DNA of 52,601 bases from Verrucomicrobiota bacterium. GTDB lineage: Bacteria > Verrucomicrobiota > Verrucomicrobiia > Opitutales > Seribacteraceae. The translations under genes and the position numbers were made by a program. The first letter of the stretch is position 1. Each line of letters opens with the position of its first letter. The stretch lies in the NCBI GenBank assembly GCA_028343845.1, contig JAOLZO010000017.1, positions 1-52,601 of the forward strand. The letters run 5' to 3'. The notes under the pieces are model-generated. The model saw only the letters and a program-made list of their open reading frames with translations, searched no databases and was not told the DNA's origin. Shown here piece after piece: positions 8,347 to 16,986 of this stretch.

Positions 8347-9540
8347 CTATTTCAAGAGTGCAAAGACAAACCCAGCTCTCTTCTCACCTGAGTTCTCAAC
8401 TGCCCAGCCGATAATTCTATTTATATCCATTTGGGTATTGTCCACTTCGGCGCATCCCGATTGGGCAGACGCGACCAACGTGTCACCTGGTTTAACGACT
8501 TCCCCGGTTTTAAGCTGAACAAAGGCTTCCCCTGCCGAGGCATAATAGGTAAAGCCGACGGCTCTAACCACGGGGTGAAGTTCTCCTTTGCCGGTTGCAA
8601 GTTTGAACTCTCCGCTAGCTAGGTCGACCACCCGCACCTCGCCGTATATCTGCGGTTCCGGTAAGAAGGGTCCGCCAAAGGTGGTGCTAAATGCGAAAGG
8701 AGACGTGATGCCCTGGTAGCGGGCTCGAAAGTACCGGGTGTTCTCATCAAGTCCTTCGCCAACCTTTAACAGAGAGCTGGCAGTATAAACGGGACCGCCC
8801 GGAGCATGGCTTAGCGCATTATTGAAAACAGGAGCAGTGCCGGCTGGCCCGGATGGCGCAACTGAATATTTCAGATACCCGTCAGCCCAACCGCCGGCGG
8901 CAGTAGCCGTGGTCTTGAATAATATGCACACGTCTTCGATATCGCGCGGTGCCCACGTCTCGTTTCCTGACGCATCTTTTTGCAGGTCCGTATTGTATAG
9001 AAGCATGTAGCTGCGGGGTGGCGCGGGCTCACTGCCCGTGCCGACGTAATGCATGCGCCAAGGACCCTTGGTCTCGATTTCCGGCCCATCCTCACGACGC
9101 AGTACAATGGAACTGCTGGTTTCGACCTCGTCGGAATCAATATGCGTTAAGGTCAGGGCAACCTCTTCAGAAGTCGCTGTTAAGGTGTGAGGATCGCTTG
9201 GGTCCAAGACATGCACCTCGGGATCAATTATCCTTTTTTCACCCCCGATTTCCTCAACGGTGGCATAGCGACCGTTATCCGCATAGAACCAGTACACGCC
9301 ATCGCTGGAAGTGGTGACAGGATTTGCAAGTGTGACAAGCCCTTCGGAATCACTGTAAAGAGTCGCTAACTCAGCGCCCGAGTAAACATGGACTTGGGCA
9401 CCCGATTTCGGGGCTCCGGTATCGAGAAAGAGCTGCCCGTAATGCTTCGCTTTGCCACATGCGTTCCCTGCCCAAAGAAGGAGCGCGATGGCACCAAGAA
9501 CAATCTTCGACGAAAGTGATTTGCTATTATGGTCTAACAT
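8347..9540 (-). CDS. Secreted tail-fibre-like protein (second of three)
   Basis: The 397-residue protein has a signal peptide ending near NACGKAK. The N-terminal domain shows QVHVYSGAELATLYSDSEG followed by TLANPVTTSSDGVYWFYADNGRY. This is the repeat pattern common to tail-fibre proteins and to both neighbours. The middle is unique and includes a Tyr/Trp-rich segment (WRMHYVGTG, YMLLYNTDL). The C-terminal domain shows VRAVGFTYY, then PGDTLVASAQSG and IIGWAVE, matching the ends of the flanking paralogues. It lies 15 bases downstream of the discoidin-containing gene and 11 upstream of the next, so it is clearly part of the same transcript. Function is not known; by family it is more likely a binding or structural surface protein than an enzyme. 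Confidence 0.7.
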   Translation of the reverse strand: MLDHNSKSLSSKIVLGAIALLLWAGNACGKAKHYGQLFLDTGAPKSGAQVHVYSGAELATLYSDSEGLVTLANPVTTSSDGVYWFYADNGRYATVEEIGGEKRIIDPEVHVLDPSDPHTLTATSEEVALTLTHIDSDEVETSSSIVLRREDGPEIETKGPWRMHYVGTGSEPAPPRSYMLLYNTDLQKDASGNETWAPRDIEDVCILFKTTATAAGGWADGYLKYSVAPSGPAGTAPVFNNALSHAPGGPVYTASSLLKVGEGLDENTRYFRARYQGITSPFAFSTTFGGPFLPEPQIYGEVRVVDLASGEFKLATGKGELHPVVRAVGFTYYASAGEAFVQLKTGEVVKPGDTLVASAQSGCAEVDNTQMDINRIIGWAVENSGEKRAGFVFALLK

Positions 9541-9555
9541 CGAATACGTCCCCGA

Positions 9556-11262
9556 CTAAGGTATAATGGTTAGGCGTGAAGTGGTGCTCACTGTCCCGAT
9601 AACTGCACGGGGGTCGACTGCCGCGGGAGCGGCAACTGCCTGCAGCGAACCCGCTCCCTGAGTGACAAGTAAATCACCTATGCTTATAGCTCCTGCCGTG
9701 CTGGGAACCATTCTCCCCGAAATCATAACGAATACGCGGGAACCGTCCTTTTTATAAACCACCGCGGGATTCTCATCGGCAAACTTGCGCGGCTTGATCA
9801 CGCCGAAAGGATCGGAAGGATCCAGTACGACCACGTTCCCGCGGTTTAGATTTCCCCCGGTGTTATTCTTTACTTCCATTGCGAGTCCTTCGTGCCCCCC
9901 ATTAAAAGCTTTGGCTGACATCTCTCCGTCCGCAGACACCCGGAACAGGGTTTCCATGACAGGCGACGTAAGGGTAGTAAAAGAGTCGTTTCCATACTCG
10001 AGGGAATGATCCTCCCCGTTGATACGAAACACATAAGATTGATTTTTGATGGTCCGTTTTTTCCACATGTTGGTTGTTTCATCCCAATCGGCGTTTAACG
10101 TCTGCGCCCAACCCTGTTTACCCTTGTTGACGATGATCCGGTATGGCGTTGGGGGATTATTGGCATCCGTGGATCCTGGCCGACCAAGTGACAATGCGTT
10201 GTTCCCACCACTCGTTTTCTCCCCTCTCTCGACGAGAGTAAGCGGAGGCGCATTTGAAGACGATCGAATGCTATGCGGAGCGTTGGGATTAATCATGGTG
10301 ACACCGCTTAAGGAATAACTGACAGAGGGGTGGGAGACATGAATATCGTATTCTCCATTGGCAACGTAGAAACGGAATTTGCCGTTCGCATCGGTAGTTA
10401 TGGGATTAGGCCGTTCGATAAAGTCGTCCGTGGTCGTTGCATAAACCACACTCTTTACAGGCACCTCGGTCGCGCCCGCTTCAGTTTCCACGGTGATTTC
10501 CCATATCGAAACATTTCCATAGGCGGTATCAGACGACCTCGTTACGTCGACCATGACGTAACGTCCGACTGGATTGGAAATATGGATTTTTGCAGTACCC
10601 TCCTCATTGTCCGGAATGACCGCCGTCCGGTTTACAAAGTCCCACTTGTCAGCGACTCCGTAAATTTTTCGGTACGGACTCTTTACACCGCCAGGCAGAC
10701 CCTTGCCCGTCGCAATGGTCTTCCATTTTTCCGGACCGCCGCCGGCCTTGCCATTCTTTTTCAACCCCATGGCTATGGCCTGGGCCTCCGTCAGTAACCG
10801 GACCGTGTAGTCTACTGCGGCGGAATTCTGGAAGTCGACCCAAACGGATCGCAACGGGACGTCCGCTCCGCAATCGACCCAAATCCATTGGTGGTTGCTG
10901 GAGGGTCGCGCAAAGGGAGGCAAAACGCCTGCTGCAGACGACCACCGCGTGCTTGGCTTGTCGTCAAAGGCCTGCTGGCCAGACAGGTTCCATCCGGTCG
11001 AAGAGACGTCGTGCGTCGCCGAGGTCAAGTTAAGAAAGGAAGCAAACTTCGTTGTGCCTGCACTTTCACCCTTGAATAATTTCCCTTTAATTTTGGTTCC
11101 TGCTTCATAAACAAGCACTGATGCCCCTGGAACAGGAGTACCCTTCGTCGACAACACAACGTCCGAGTAATATGCATGCGGTGGTTGCCCGAACACATTG
11201 GCCGCCAGACCCACCATCATTCCCAATAAAAGCAGCCGCTTTGTTCTTACCATTCGTTTCAT
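9556..11262 (-). CDS. Secreted tail-fibre-like protein with inserted discoidin (F5/8 type C) domain (first of three)
   Basis: The 568-residue product has a signal peptide (LLLLGMMVGLAANVFGQ). The N-terminal tail-fibre-like domain begins SVLVYEAGTKIKGKLF and is then interrupted. Residues of about 75-255 form a coagulation factor 5/8 type C-like domain. Its marks are an ATHDVSSTGWNLSGQQAFDD start, TRWSS, WIWVDCGADVPLRSV, VGRYVMVDVTRSSD and an ISIWEI-like end (VSIWEITVETE). The tail-fibre pattern then resumes with NPITTDANGKFRFYVANGEYDI. The C-terminal domain has RGNVVVLD, VFVMISGRMV, IGDLLVTQG and AVIGTV. Discoidin domains usually bind sugars on polysaccharides. Start at 11262 (alternative ATG 11253). 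It begins a four-gene set ending in the sialate esterase. Confidence 0.75.
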   Translation of the reverse strand: MKRMVRTKRLLLLGMMVGLAANVFGQPPHAYYSDVVLSTKGTPVPGASVLVYEAGTKIKGKLFKGESAGTTKFASFLNLTSATHDVSSTGWNLSGQQAFDDKPSTRWSSAAGVLPPFARPSSNHQWIWVDCGADVPLRSVWVDFQNSAAVDYTVRLLTEAQAIAMGLKKNGKAGGGPEKWKTIATGKGLPGGVKSPYRKIYGVADKWDFVNRTAVIPDNEEGTAKIHISNPVGRYVMVDVTRSSDTAYGNVSIWEITVETEAGATEVPVKSVVYATTTDDFIERPNPITTDANGKFRFYVANGEYDIHVSHPSVSYSLSGVTMINPNAPHSIRSSSNAPPLTLVERGEKTSGGNNALSLGRPGSTDANNPPTPYRIIVNKGKQGWAQTLNADWDETTNMWKKRTIKNQSYVFRINGEDHSLEYGNDSFTTLTSPVMETLFRVSADGEMSAKAFNGGHEGLAMEVKNNTGGNLNRGNVVVLDPSDPFGVIKPRKFADENPAVVYKKDGSRVFVMISGRMVPSTAGAISIGDLLVTQGAGSLQAVAAPAAVDPRAVIGTVSTTSRLTIIP

Positions 11263-11301
11263 GAATGTTTTGCGCTTATCAGGGGTTTCTCGTTGGTGCC
11301 G

Positions 11302-12159
11302 CTACTTCTTCCCTCTTTGCGTATTCTTCTCGATGAAAGCCCAAGTTGCCAATCCCCAGGCGTTTTCAGTCATGCAAATCGGGTTGTGAAGAAATTTCCT
11401 GGTAGGGTCTTTCTTGTTCAAACAACAGGAGCCAGCCGGGTAAGCGGCGATATCATTAGGCAACTGAAAATAGTCATAAGAAATCTTCAATTGGTCGAGG
11501 GAATCCCTAAACTTCCTGGTGTTGAGTCCCCCCTGCACCAAACGCAACTTCAGGGATTCTTGGATAGCTTTGGTTTTCTTTCCGTATTCAGGCACATAAT
11601 TGCGGGCCTGTGGATCGGTGAAACTGGTCCCCCCTCCCGCGTCCAGAGCCACTGCCGTCGAGAAGACGTCGAGGTGCTTGGCTCCCCAATAGATCGAGCC
11701 GGCCGCCCCCATGGAAAACCCCATGATGGTTCGCCCACCACGATTCCGGGTGAGGGCGTGTTCCTTCTCAAGATAAGGAAGCAGTTCGTTGAGGACGTTG
11801 GTTTCCGCCCGTTTGTCCTTGGCCCCGTCCCGCCACACCGTGCCCCCGTATTTCTCAGGGAAGACGACGGCGAAGTTTCCGATTTTGCCCGCCTTGCGGG
11901 CCGCTTCGTAACTTTGCATGACCTGAGAGGAGGCGTTGCCCCCTCCTGCCCCATGGAGAAAAACGATGAGCGGATAAGGCCCCTTGTCTTTGGAATGTCC
12001 CGGGGGAAGGTACAAGGTGTAGATGATCTCATCCCCCGTGACGGGTCCCTTGTAAGTGAGGTTCTTTTGGTATCGGCCCTCATGAACGCCCGATCCGGGT
12101 TGAGCCTGCATGACGCAAACACTTAGGGCGGCGAGGACGAGGATGGGCAGTATTGTCAT
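11302..12159 (-). CDS. Secreted alpha/beta hydrolase (esterase-like)
   Basis: The 285-residue protein has a signal peptide (LVLAALSVCVMQAQ) and the layout of the esterase/PHB-depolymerase-like alpha/beta hydrolases. IIYTLYLPPG leads in, PLIVFLHGAGGG (65-74) forms the oxyanion hole, and IMGFSMGAAG (146-154) carries the nucleophile Ser149. Substrates of relatives include acetylated or feruloylated polysaccharides and short-chain polyesters. The C-terminal third is unusual. The strand that normally ends in a catalytic Asp reads LRLVQGGLNTRKF, and where the His is expected there is NDIAAYPAG. A His occurs later (FLHNPICM). Whether the triad is complete is therefore uncertain. It lies between the DUF1552 gene (43 bases upstream) and the tail-fibre-like set (39 bases downstream). 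Confidence 0.82.
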   Translation of the reverse strand: MTILPILVLAALSVCVMQAQPGSGVHEGRYQKNLTYKGPVTGDEIIYTLYLPPGHSKDKGPYPLIVFLHGAGGGNASSQVMQSYEAARKAGKIGNFAVVFPEKYGGTVWRDGAKDKRAETNVLNELLPYLEKEHALTRNRGGRTIMGFSMGAAGSIYWGAKHLDVFSTAVALDAGGGTSFTDPQARNYVPEYGKKTKAIQESLKLRLVQGGLNTRKFRDSLDQLKISYDYFQLPNDIAAYPAGSCCLNKKDPTRKFLHNPICMTENAWGLATWAFIEKNTQRGKK

Positions 12160-12202
12160 GGAACGAATCTTCTCTTTACTCTTAGCCTCCCACGATGCTC
12201 TT

Positions 12203-13603
12203 TTAAGAAAGGAACTGTTTGATGGGGCCGGTTTGATCGTGGCCGAATTTAGTCAGTCCGGTATCAAGCGCACCGTAGTGCTCGATGGGGTTGCCGTAGG
12301 CATTGAGCAAGGTGGTGTAAAAGTTTCCGAGGGTGCTGTGACCGGCTTGTCCGTAGTTGGGCAAGCGTACGTATTGGCGGCGCAAGTCGACGCGGGTGTT
12401 GTCACCGGCCAGAACGACGAAGGGATACTCGGTTCCATGGGAATGGTGGGTTTCTCCACCGTCGGGAAAATAGAAAATCATGGTATTGTCGAACATCGTT
12501 CCTCCGGCTTCCGGGACGCTCTTGAGACGGGTCACGATTCGATCGACGAGGGTCATGTGATGGGTACGGGCCAACTCACGGATGGTCTCCGCCTTGAGGC
12601 CGCCGATCACTTTGTTGTGGCCGACATCGTGCATGTTCACCTTCTCGCCTTCGATTCCGGGTAACCCCGTATAGCGGTGACCCAACTCGTCGACGGTGAA
12701 GGCCACGACGTTGGTAAGGCCCGAGATGAGGGCACCGAGCAATACCTCGGAGTGGCCAACTTGACGGTCCAGAGTCGTCATCCCGGGGTCGAGGTATTTC
12801 GGATCGAGCTTGGGAACGTGCCGGCGGATGACGTCGGACATGGCGTCGATCTTGCGGTTGCGTTCACGGATCGCTTCCACCGAATCGGCATAATTCCCGA
12901 CCTTGGATTTCTCAAATCCGCCGAGCGAGCCTGCCGTGACCCCTTCGTTCTGGGCGACGAATTCAAGCACCTTTCGGTCGAGTTGGTATTGAGTCTTGGC
13001 GGACTGGTCGGTTGAAACAGACTTAAAGAGTTCCTCCATCGCAACACGCGGCGAACCGAAGGCATAATTGGGTTGCTGCGGACCACGGGCCGAAAAACCG
13101 GTTGCCACGTCGTCCAGGGTGCCGCGGGCATTGCCCCCTCCCAGAGGGAAACAAGCCAGCTCGATATGATCGGCGGGAGAGGGAAAGAGTTTGGCCAGTT
13201 CAAAGTCGACGGTGGCCCACTTGATGGAACTGGGGCGTTCGTTGGCTTTGAACACACCCAGCGAGGAACACCAGGAATGATGGCCCGTCGTGCACATCTT
13301 GCCGGAGAGCCCCTGCAGGATGGTGAGGTTTTCCTTGTGGGCGGAAAGTGGGTCCATCCATCCGGGAAGGTCGTGCGAATCGAGGTCGAGCTGGAAGGGC
13401 TCTTTGCGCTTTTCCTTTTCGAGGGTTTTCTCATCCAGACCGGGTGGCACCATTACGCGGGGCCAAAGACCGTTGCCGCGGTGCATGAAAATGAAACGCA
13501 TGGGGGGCTTAGCTGGTTGGGCAGCCCATGATGAGCCCTTCGCAAACGCCAAGGCGCCCGCTCCAAGGAGGGATTGCTTAAGGAAATCTCTACGTGTGTT
13601 CAT
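12203..13603 (-). CDS. DUF1552 family protein, Tat-exported
   Basis: The 466-residue protein starts with a twin-arginine signal (NTRRDFLKQSLLGAGALAF), so it is exported folded to the periplasm. The remainder matches the DUF1552 family, found in Planctomycetota and Verrucomicrobiota next to DUF1592 cytochrome proteins: RFIFMHRGNGLWPRVMVPPG, LQGLSGKMCTTGHHSW, GTEYPFVVLAGDN near the C-terminus and TLGNFYTTLLNAYG. The fold is related to DUF1501/alkaline-phosphatase-like proteins; no reaction is known. It follows the DUF1592 gene by 13 bases on the same strand and the two almost certainly work together. A second DUF1552 protein is at 20883-22145. Confidence 0.9.
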   Translation of the reverse strand: MNTRRDFLKQSLLGAGALAFAKGSSWAAQPAKPPMRFIFMHRGNGLWPRVMVPPGLDEKTLEKEKRKEPFQLDLDSHDLPGWMDPLSAHKENLTILQGLSGKMCTTGHHSWCSSLGVFKANERPSSIKWATVDFELAKLFPSPADHIELACFPLGGGNARGTLDDVATGFSARGPQQPNYAFGSPRVAMEELFKSVSTDQSAKTQYQLDRKVLEFVAQNEGVTAGSLGGFEKSKVGNYADSVEAIRERNRKIDAMSDVIRRHVPKLDPKYLDPGMTTLDRQVGHSEVLLGALISGLTNVVAFTVDELGHRYTGLPGIEGEKVNMHDVGHNKVIGGLKAETIRELARTHHMTLVDRIVTRLKSVPEAGGTMFDNTMIFYFPDGGETHHSHGTEYPFVVLAGDNTRVDLRRQYVRLPNYGQAGHSTLGNFYTTLLNAYGNPIEHYGALDTGLTKFGHDQTGPIKQFLS

Positions 13604-13616
13604 GGTAAAAATTGGA

Positions 13617-16127
13617 TTATTTACGGTACCTGAAGGAGTCAGAGGTTAAAAGGGAAATAATGACCTCTTTGAAACTTCCTCCGCTTCGGAGATAGGCCTG
13701 ATCGGCATCGATGAGGGTTTGGGAATCGGACGTAAATTCGTTGCGTCCCATGTAAAAACGGAAGGCATGGCGGATGATCGATTGGCGGACACGGGCTGAC
13801 TTGGCCAACCGGTCGATCAGATCAAAGGGGTCGGAGACTTCGCCGTCCAGGTTCGAGTCACCGGTGCCCCGCAACGCTCCCGAGGTGCGCACGGATTTGG
13901 TTTTATAGAGGTTGGCTCCATTTTTCTTCTTTGCCTTGGATACGAGTTGTTCCTCGTACTCCAAGGGTTCCTCGTGGCGGTAGCGCCCGAAGTCGTCGAA
14001 CACCTCGAAGGGAAAACCAAGCGGGTTCATGCGCTCGTGACATTTCCGGCATTCGGCTTGTCTGGTAACCGACTCGACCCGTTCGCGCAGGGTCTTGTGA
14101 GGATCCTCGGGTACTTGGGCGTCCACCGTGATGGGCACGTCGGGTACGCTTCCGGCTAGCAGTTTTTCCCGGATCCAGCGTCCGCGCTTGATCGGATCGG
14201 TATGAAAATTTGAGGAGTGAGCGATCAACCAGGCGGGGTGAGTAAGCAAACCTTTGCGTTGCGAAAGATCAAAAGGTTGCTCGACCGGGTAGTCCCAGAA
14301 CTCAACATCGTCCAAGCCCTTGTGGTTTTTGTTCTCCACTCCCCCGTAACGGAAAGGATTTGGCGTGGGCGGCAGGTTGTAAAACACCGAATGGTTGTAG
14401 GTGTAACCATGAGCAAAAGAAGGTGTCGTAAACGGCGTGCGCCCCTTGCCGATCGTTTCCCCCCAGAAATGCATGTGGCGCATAAATTCGCGCTTGGATT
14501 TCGTACCCGAAACCCGAACGGATTTCTTTGTGTTTAGAAAATCCAGATTCTCCTCGATGACCTTCTCCGGGTTTTCCTTCCAGTCCGTGTCCTTGAGCCT
14601 TTCGTAGGCTTGCGTCCATTCTGCAATGATCTTACGACCCGTTTCGTTGTCTTTGTCGTGGTAAACGAAAAACTCTTCGGTGGTCAGGAGGTTTTCGAAA
14701 ACCTTCTCGTCCTTCTTCAGGTACCAATCCACCACCCGGTCGGCTTCCTTGATCAGGAACCCGGGGGTGCCCAAGGTGCCGCGCCCGGGATTCTGGTAGT
14801 AACCATCGCTGCGCTCGATATCCTTGAAAACCTTGGCTGCTTTCGGATAGCCGAAGAATTCACGGAAGAAGCGGACGATCTTGGGGTGCGAAGTTTCATG
14901 GGAGCGCATGTTCTTACCGCTGATCTTATGGTCCACGGGCCCCTTGTAATAATTTTCGTCGGCAAGCAGACGCACCACTTCGCGACGGTAGTCGTTCTTG
15001 GATTCGAGACGCCCCTCTTGGGCGGCCTTGGATAGTTCGGGGTCAGGACTACGGTCTCCCAAGGCGTAGGCGATGGCCAAACTGCCTTCTTGGGCGGTGA
15101 GCTTGCTCCGACCGAATTCGTCAGGTTCGCCATTTCCCAATTCCAAACGATAAAGAAAATCGGACTCCAGCAAGACGGCAAAGAGCATTTGCCGCAACCC
15201 TTCCGAATTCCCGGCCAGTTCAATCGAAGAGCGTAACAGGTCGACGTATTTGGCAAGCTCCTCCTTCATCGGTTGGCGCATCAATACGCAATCGAACTGT
15301 TTCTCCACCGCAGCTTTCATTTCCTCGTCCGTCGGGGGCTCTGCCTTGAGGACGATTTTCTCAAAGGCCTCGGGCGTGACTTTGGGGTACCAGCGGTCTT
15401 TGCTACTCAAGCCTTTGAGCAGTTCCTCTTTTTGCGGAGTCTTCAGGCGGGCGGCAAAAATTTGTTTGCCCGCTATCCATTTGGCGTTTCCCAGCATCAC
15501 CAACAAATGTCCCCCATCCAAGGTCGTGACGTCATAATCACGAACCCCCGAACGATCGGGCAACAGGAACGGGTTCTTCACTCCATCAAACTGGCGGGTT
15601 GAAAACCCTCTTCTTTCATGGTCAGATAAGCCCAAAACGTTCATAACCCTTTCGTGGAAAATCCTCGGGCTGACCAGCCACCTCCGAGCGGGCGAGAACG
15701 GTTTGTCCGTAATCTCCCCGCTGAAGAGTTTCTCATGATCAACGTAATTTCCATAATTGGGGTAACGCAACTTTTCCTCTAGGGAGGAAGCCTTGTGCTT
15801 GCGAAGCTCCGCGTTCATCCAATCATACAACTGGTCCCGCTCCGTTTCGCTGGGCTGAGCTTTCCTTTTTTGGGGTGGCATCTCTTTGATGAAGATTTGC
15901 TCCTGCACCCGGTTTAACAAATGCAAACGGTCCTTCAGGGCCAAAGTCGCCAAGTTGTCCAGCCGGACCTCCCCCTTCTTGGTCTCGTCGTCATGGCAAT
16001 CGAAACAGTAATTGACCATCAGGTCCTCCATCTTATCGGGCATGACAAACGGAGCGGACCAAAGCCCTCCCCCACCCCAAAGAAAGGAGGGAATCAAAAC
16101 CAAAAGAAACCTAATCCAAAGAGTCAT
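13617..16127 (-). CDS. PVC cytochrome protein (DUF1592/DUF1588/DUF1585)
   Basis: The 836-residue exported protein has an N-terminal signal peptide and a PSCyt1-type c-heme motif CFDCH (residues 41-45). A central DUF1592-like region follows (AYALGDRSPDPELSKAAQEG, FFREFFGYPKA). DUF1588 lies around 610-720, with RGRWIREKLLAGSVPDVP and the second CxxCH (CRKCHERMNPLGFPFEVFDDFGRYR). DUF1585 is at the C-terminus (RQSIIRHAFRFYMGR and a closing SLLTSDSFRYRK). These proteins are assumed to be periplasmic redox enzymes or electron carriers; no substrate has been established. The canonical DUF1587 segment of the paralogue at 22192 is not obvious here, so this is a divergent subgroup. Its partner DUF1552 gene follows directly. 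Confidence 0.9.
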   Translation of the reverse strand: MTLWIRFLLVLIPSFLWGGGGLWSAPFVMPDKMEDLMVNYCFDCHDDETKKGEVRLDNLATLALKDRLHLLNRVQEQIFIKEMPPQKRKAQPSETERDQLYDWMNAELRKHKASSLEEKLRYPNYGNYVDHEKLFSGEITDKPFSPARRWLVSPRIFHERVMNVLGLSDHERRGFSTRQFDGVKNPFLLPDRSGVRDYDVTTLDGGHLLVMLGNAKWIAGKQIFAARLKTPQKEELLKGLSSKDRWYPKVTPEAFEKIVLKAEPPTDEEMKAAVEKQFDCVLMRQPMKEELAKYVDLLRSSIELAGNSEGLRQMLFAVLLESDFLYRLELGNGEPDEFGRSKLTAQEGSLAIAYALGDRSPDPELSKAAQEGRLESKNDYRREVVRLLADENYYKGPVDHKISGKNMRSHETSHPKIVRFFREFFGYPKAAKVFKDIERSDGYYQNPGRGTLGTPGFLIKEADRVVDWYLKKDEKVFENLLTTEEFFVYHDKDNETGRKIIAEWTQAYERLKDTDWKENPEKVIEENLDFLNTKKSVRVSGTKSKREFMRHMHFWGETIGKGRTPFTTPSFAHGYTYNHSVFYNLPPTPNPFRYGGVENKNHKGLDDVEFWDYPVEQPFDLSQRKGLLTHPAWLIAHSSNFHTDPIKRGRWIREKLLAGSVPDVPITVDAQVPEDPHKTLRERVESVTRQAECRKCHERMNPLGFPFEVFDDFGRYRHEEPLEYEEQLVSKAKKKNGANLYKTKSVRTSGALRGTGDSNLDGEVSDPFDLIDRLAKSARVRQSIIRHAFRFYMGRNEFTSDSQTLIDADQAYLRSGGSFKEVIISLLTSDSFRYRK

Positions 16128-16155
16128 GCCTTGAAGATTTTCAAAGGTTGGTCAA

Positions 16156-16860
16156 TCACTTCGCTTTCACCAACTCGACCGCCGCCTTAACATAGCGTTT
16201 CCCCAAGGTTTCGTAGCCCTCCGGTTTGATCAAATGAAGAGCGTTCTTTTCTCCATTGAGATCATCGGTATCGATCCATACCGCTCGTTGCGAAGCGTCG
16301 GCAAAGGCTTGCTGGGCCTTGCGAATTCGTTCCCAATGCGGGTTTTCAATTCTTTTCTTGTCCCGTCTCCGGTAGAGACCACTGTCGCTGAGCCTGCCGA
16401 TGATGAAGTTGAGGTCGGTGCGCTTCAGGTCTTGTTCCAGTTGCTTTTTCAAACCGTTGAGACTGGCGAGGTAGACGTCGCTGTTTTGGGCTTTGGAGTC
16501 CGCCTCTCCCTGCATCCATATGAAAGTTATCGTCCGGATCTTTTCGCCGTCAATCTTGGTCTGGGTAGCTCCCATCATGGCATCGTATATCTTTCCTGCA
16601 CCCGGGTCGGTCTCTCCTTTGCCGCTTTTCCATTCCTTGTACCATTTGGAAATCGGTTGTCCGCCCTGGGCATGGAAGGTCACGATGACGTTGTCGGCGC
16701 CCAGCGCCTCGTTGATTCCCGGGGTAAACCATAAAGCCGGTTTGAAACGGGCCATGTTGGACTGACCGGAGAGAATGAACAAATGCTTGCCGGACTCTTC
16801 GGCCTTCAGCAAGCCGCACAAACTCACAATCGTAAAGATCGGTAGTAAGAATATTTTCAT
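16156..16860 (-). CDS. Secreted SGNH esterase (sialate O-acetylesterase-like, DUF303 type)
   Basis: The 234-residue enzyme starts at ATG 16860, which gives a clean signal peptide (MKIFLLPIFTIVSLCGLLKA); the longer frame upstream adds an unlikely N-terminus. Motifs are FILSGQSNMARF (nucleophile Ser), FHAQGGQPISKWYKEW (oxyanion Gly), FIWMQGEADS and a C-terminal LHLIKPEGYETLGKRY containing the probable catalytic His. This set is typical of carbohydrate acetylesterases of the sialate O-acetylesterase group. It sits 28 bases upstream of the DUF1592 gene and 126 bases downstream of the ceramidase-like gene, the largest gap in this block and a possible internal promoter. No Shine-Dalgarno sequence is visible. 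Confidence 0.85.
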   Translation of the reverse strand: MKIFLLPIFTIVSLCGLLKAEESGKHLFILSGQSNMARFKPALWFTPGINEALGADNVIVTFHAQGGQPISKWYKEWKSGKGETDPGAGKIYDAMMGATQTKIDGEKIRTITFIWMQGEADSKAQNSDVYLASLNGLKKQLEQDLKRTDLNFIIGRLSDSGLYRRRDKKRIENPHWERIRKAQQAFADASQRAVWIDTDDLNGEKNALHLIKPEGYETLGKRYVKAAVELVKAK

Positions 16861-16986
16861 TTTTATGAAATCCCGAGATTTTTTTGGGCTATTCAAAGCG
16901 ATTACAGTAAAGAAATCCCTAATGATTACAACCAATCCCTTGCGGAAATAGAAAGGTTAGAGACGGAGACCAAAGACCAAAAAAGA

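Noticed and set aside
7199-11262. Prophage or phage-tail remnant
   Set aside because: Although the three proteins look like tail fibres, each has a signal peptide and no capsid, portal, terminase, baseplate or integrase gene is nearby.
16861-16986. Possible promoter or terminator in the 126-base gap before the SGNH esterase
   Set aside because: No convincing -10/-35 pair or GC-rich hairpin with a T run; only a weak AAATC/GATTT stem is visible.
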